From contig NZ_CP083590.1 of assembly GCF_020099395.1 (NCBI RefSeq), positions 6,386,001 through 6,450,000 of the forward strand: 64,000 nt of DNA. The letters run 5' to 3'. Made by a program: the position numbers and the translations under genes. The notes beneath the pieces were generated by a model. The model was given only the letters and a program-made list of their open reading frames with translations, had not been told where the DNA came from and did no database searches. The stretch comes from Streptomyces mobaraensis. Its GTDB lineage: Bacteria; Actinomycetota; Actinomycetes; Streptomycetales; Streptomycetaceae. Of this stretch, positions 62,400 through 64,000 are shown in pieces. The stretch's first letter is position 1; each line of letters starts with the position of its first letter.

Positions 62400-62866
62400 A
62401 CCACCCCGCCGTCTGCCTCACCCGGCCTGCACGGGCGGCGGACCGGCACCTGGTCGACGACCTGCACCGGCGCTGCTCGCCGGAGAACCTCCTGCGCCGC
62501 TGGGGCCCCACTCGCGTCACCTGCCGCGATCTCGAACGCCTGCTGGAGCACAGCACCTGCTGGATCAGCCTCGACGCCGCAGGCCGCCCGCTCGCCCTGG
62601 CCTCCGCCGGCTGGATCAGCCAGGAAGCCGGCGTCGTCGACCTCGCCCTCCAGGTGGCCGACGCTCATCAGCGCCGCGGCATCGGCACTGCCCTGGCCCG
62701 GCACGTCGCCGCGCACGCCCGTGCCCGGGGTGCGCACACCCTGGCCGTGCACACCGACGCGGCCAACACCCCGATGCTCCGCCTCCTGCAGCGCCTTGGC
62801 CCTGCCCAGCACGCGCGCGACGGCACCCGCATCGACGTCCGGATTCCCCTCGGCCGTGCGCTATGA
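62396..62866 (+). CDS. GNAT-family N-acetyltransferase, CTG start
   Basis: 156 residues. The acetyl-CoA motif VADAHQRRGIGTALARHVAA and preceding strand AGVVDLALQ identify the GNAT fold; NTPMLRLLQRLG is the last motif. The open frame extends upstream through Arg/Pro-rich shadow sequence; CTG 62396-62398 (CTGA overlap with the DUF3631-like stop, GGGAG upstream) is the natural start. Substrate unknown; may acetylate a toxin, antibiotic or protein. Confidence 0.78.
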   Translation: MNHPAVCLTRPARAADRHLVDDLHRRCSPENLLRRWGPTRVTCRDLERLLEHSTCWISLDAAGRPLALASAGWISQEAGVVDLALQVADAHQRRGIGTALARHVAAHARARGAHTLAVHTDAANTPMLRLLQRLGPAQHARDGTRIDVRIPLGRAL

Positions 62867-62888
62867 CATCACCCCAGGGAACCCCCCC

Positions 62889-63623
62889 GTGCACCTCATG
62901 TCCACCACTCGCGCGCCGACCACGGCACGAAAGGCGCTGACGGCACTGGATCACCGCGTCGAGGCCGCCACCGGCCGCAGCGTCGACCAGCTGTGGGAGC
63001 ACCGCGACCGCGGTCTGCTCGACGAGCCCCATCGCCGTCTGGTCGACGCCCATCGCAGCCTTGCCCAGGCCGAGACCTCGGTGACCTACCACCGTGTCCT
63101 GCTGCACCGCCTGTCCTCCGGCGGGTTCCCCGTCGAGGCGGCTCTGTTCGCGCGCATCGACCGCACCGTCGATCAGCTGAAGCAGGCAGCAGTCACCCGC
63201 GACGAACGCCAACAGCACCTGGTGGCCGTCCTGGAGCCGCTTGAGACGGCCGCCCGTGAGCACGCCTCGTTCGACGGCCGGGAGATGACGGCCCCGGATG
63301 TCGCCGCGCTACTGGCCATCGCCCAGGGCGCCAAGCTGCACGAGCACCTGCTCACCCAGCGCCTGTCGGTCGTCACCGCCTCGGGAACCCGCCTTCCCTA
63401 CAGCCAACTTCAGCGCCTGGAAGACGCCGGTCTCGTCCAGCGCGACACCTCCCATCCCGTGCACGCGGGACAACCCGTCACCCTCACCGACGCCGGCCGC
63501 GCGGCGCTGCCCGGATCGCGCCGCACGAGCCCACCCGCCGTGCCCGGCCGGCGGGCCGGGGCCTGGCCGGTGCCGCAGGCGGCCCATGTCCGCCACGATC
63601 CGGCCTCCGGCCACCGCCCCTGA
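62889..63623 (+). CDS. Hypothetical protein with a C-terminal winged helix
   Basis: 244 residues from GTG 62889 (ATG 62898 possible). Long helices (TGRSVDQLWEHRDRGLLDEP; RIDRTVDQLKQAAVTRDERQ) precede a wHTH-like end (LPYSQLQRLEDAGLVQRDTS ... VTLTDAGRAAL). Same architecture as the minus-strand protein at 34666-35466, suggesting a second paralogue pair of regulators. Confidence 0.62.
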   Translation: MHLMSTTRAPTTARKALTALDHRVEAATGRSVDQLWEHRDRGLLDEPHRRLVDAHRSLAQAETSVTYHRVLLHRLSSGGFPVEAALFARIDRTVDQLKQAAVTRDERQQHLVAVLEPLETAAREHASFDGREMTAPDVAALLAIAQGAKLHEHLLTQRLSVVTASGTRLPYSQLQRLEDAGLVQRDTSHPVHAGQPVTLTDAGRAALPGSRRTSPPAVPGRRAGAWPVPQAAHVRHDPASGHRP

Positions 63624-63637
63624 CATCGAAAGCCGCC

Positions 63638-64000
63638 ATGCCGCACTCCGAACCCGACCCTTTCCACCTCGACGGATATGAAGCCGAAAGCCCGGCCGTC
63701 GAGGAACAGTTCTGGCAGCACATCGCCGTCGATCAGGCCGACCTCACGGTGCTGGCCCAGCACCACACCGACGATGACAAGCACAGCTTTTACGTCCTCC
63801 ACGACGGCGCCGCGACCTGGGGCGTCCCGGGGGAGCCGCAGATTATCGCCTTGCACCTGCAGCGGGACCCGGCCGCTCGTGCGTTCCGCTTCCAGCACGC
63901 GGTACTGCCGTTGCCGGCGATGGCCCAGTCCTGGCTGATCGCCCGTGGCTGCCCGAAGGAGGCGATCGGCCTGCCGGACGGCATGGGCACACGCCCCGCC
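63638..64000 (+). CDS. Hypothetical protein, cut by the right edge
   Basis: The first 121 codons are visible: MPHSEPDPFHLDGYEAESPA ... SFYVLHDGAATWGVPGEPQI ... FRFQHAVLPLPAMAQSWLIA. It starts 12 bases after the previous stop and belongs to the same operon. Family not recognised. Confidence 0.55.
   Translation, partial: MPHSEPDPFHLDGYEAESPAVEEQFWQHIAVDQADLTVLAQHHTDDDKHSFYVLHDGAATWGVPGEPQIIALHLQRDPAARAFRFQHAVLPLPAMAQSWLIARGCPKEAIGLPDGMGTRPA

Overview
The window is high-GC actinobacterial DNA, almost certainly Streptomyces or a close relative: codon usage is GC-rich, GTG/TTG starts are common, and it carries class I terpene synthases, DUF317-type proteins and an SCO6880-type transfer system. 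It reads as two pieces. Roughly 1-28 kb is chromosome-like accessory DNA holding a terpene/isoprenoid island. Roughly 28.6 kb to the right end is a conjugative element (integrative element or large plasmid) that runs out of the window. No integrase, tRNA, rRNA, CRISPR array or replication origin was recognised.

Layout: 1-6.5 kb holds a LuxR-type regulator cut by the left edge, two MFS drug exporters, a WYL-domain regulator and an HSL-type esterase. 6.7-13 kb is a scrapyard: frameshifted gene remnants, a DUF91/DUF5655 nuclease-like gene, fragments of a conjugative-element gene, a degenerate IS5-family copy with perfect 18-bp ends, a secreted glycine-rich protein and an IS481-type scrap. 12.9-18.5 kb is a minus-strand isoprenoid operon, dxs - ispG - trans-prenyl diphosphate synthase - terpene synthase. 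18.7-23.3 kb has a small PhaR-like pair, a lipoprotein, a small membrane protein and a UbiB-family kinase between two copies of a 290-bp block. 23.6-28.4 kb has a cis-prenyl diphosphate synthase next to a second terpene synthase, then (minus) a small ORF, an AveC-like membrane protein and a third terpene synthase, with a scrap of a second dxs between them. Together these genes could make trans and cis prenyl diphosphates from the MEP pathway and cyclise them by three different cyclases.

From 59.2 kb down to 29.7 kb almost every gene lies on the minus strand with tight spacing and many 4-nt stop/start overlaps: an NlpC/P60 transfer hydrolase, DUF6112, a single-pass transfer protein, a TrbL/VirB6-like channel protein, an SCO6880-family protein, a VirB4-like ATPase, cargo (GT2 glycosyltransferase, MFS exporter), two expanded paralogue families, a degenerate relaxase-like protein, a TraG/VirD4 coupling protein, an unusual PAPS-reductase-like/C5-methyltransferase pair, a tandem DnaB-N protein and a DUF317 protein. 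A plus-strand operon (DNA methyltransferase, DUF4913, ParE-like, DUF3631-like, GNAT, winged helix) starts at 59.6 kb.

The most unusual signals are: a family of hairpins (loop AGCGA/AGTGA, arms that co-vary) sitting just upstream of five transcription units of the element; several element genes whose only sensible start codon is CTG, ATT or ATA; a 20-kb terpene region bracketed by duplicated scraps of the conjugative element; and terpene synthases with altered metal-binding motifs coupled to a cis-prenyltransferase and an AveC-like membrane protein.
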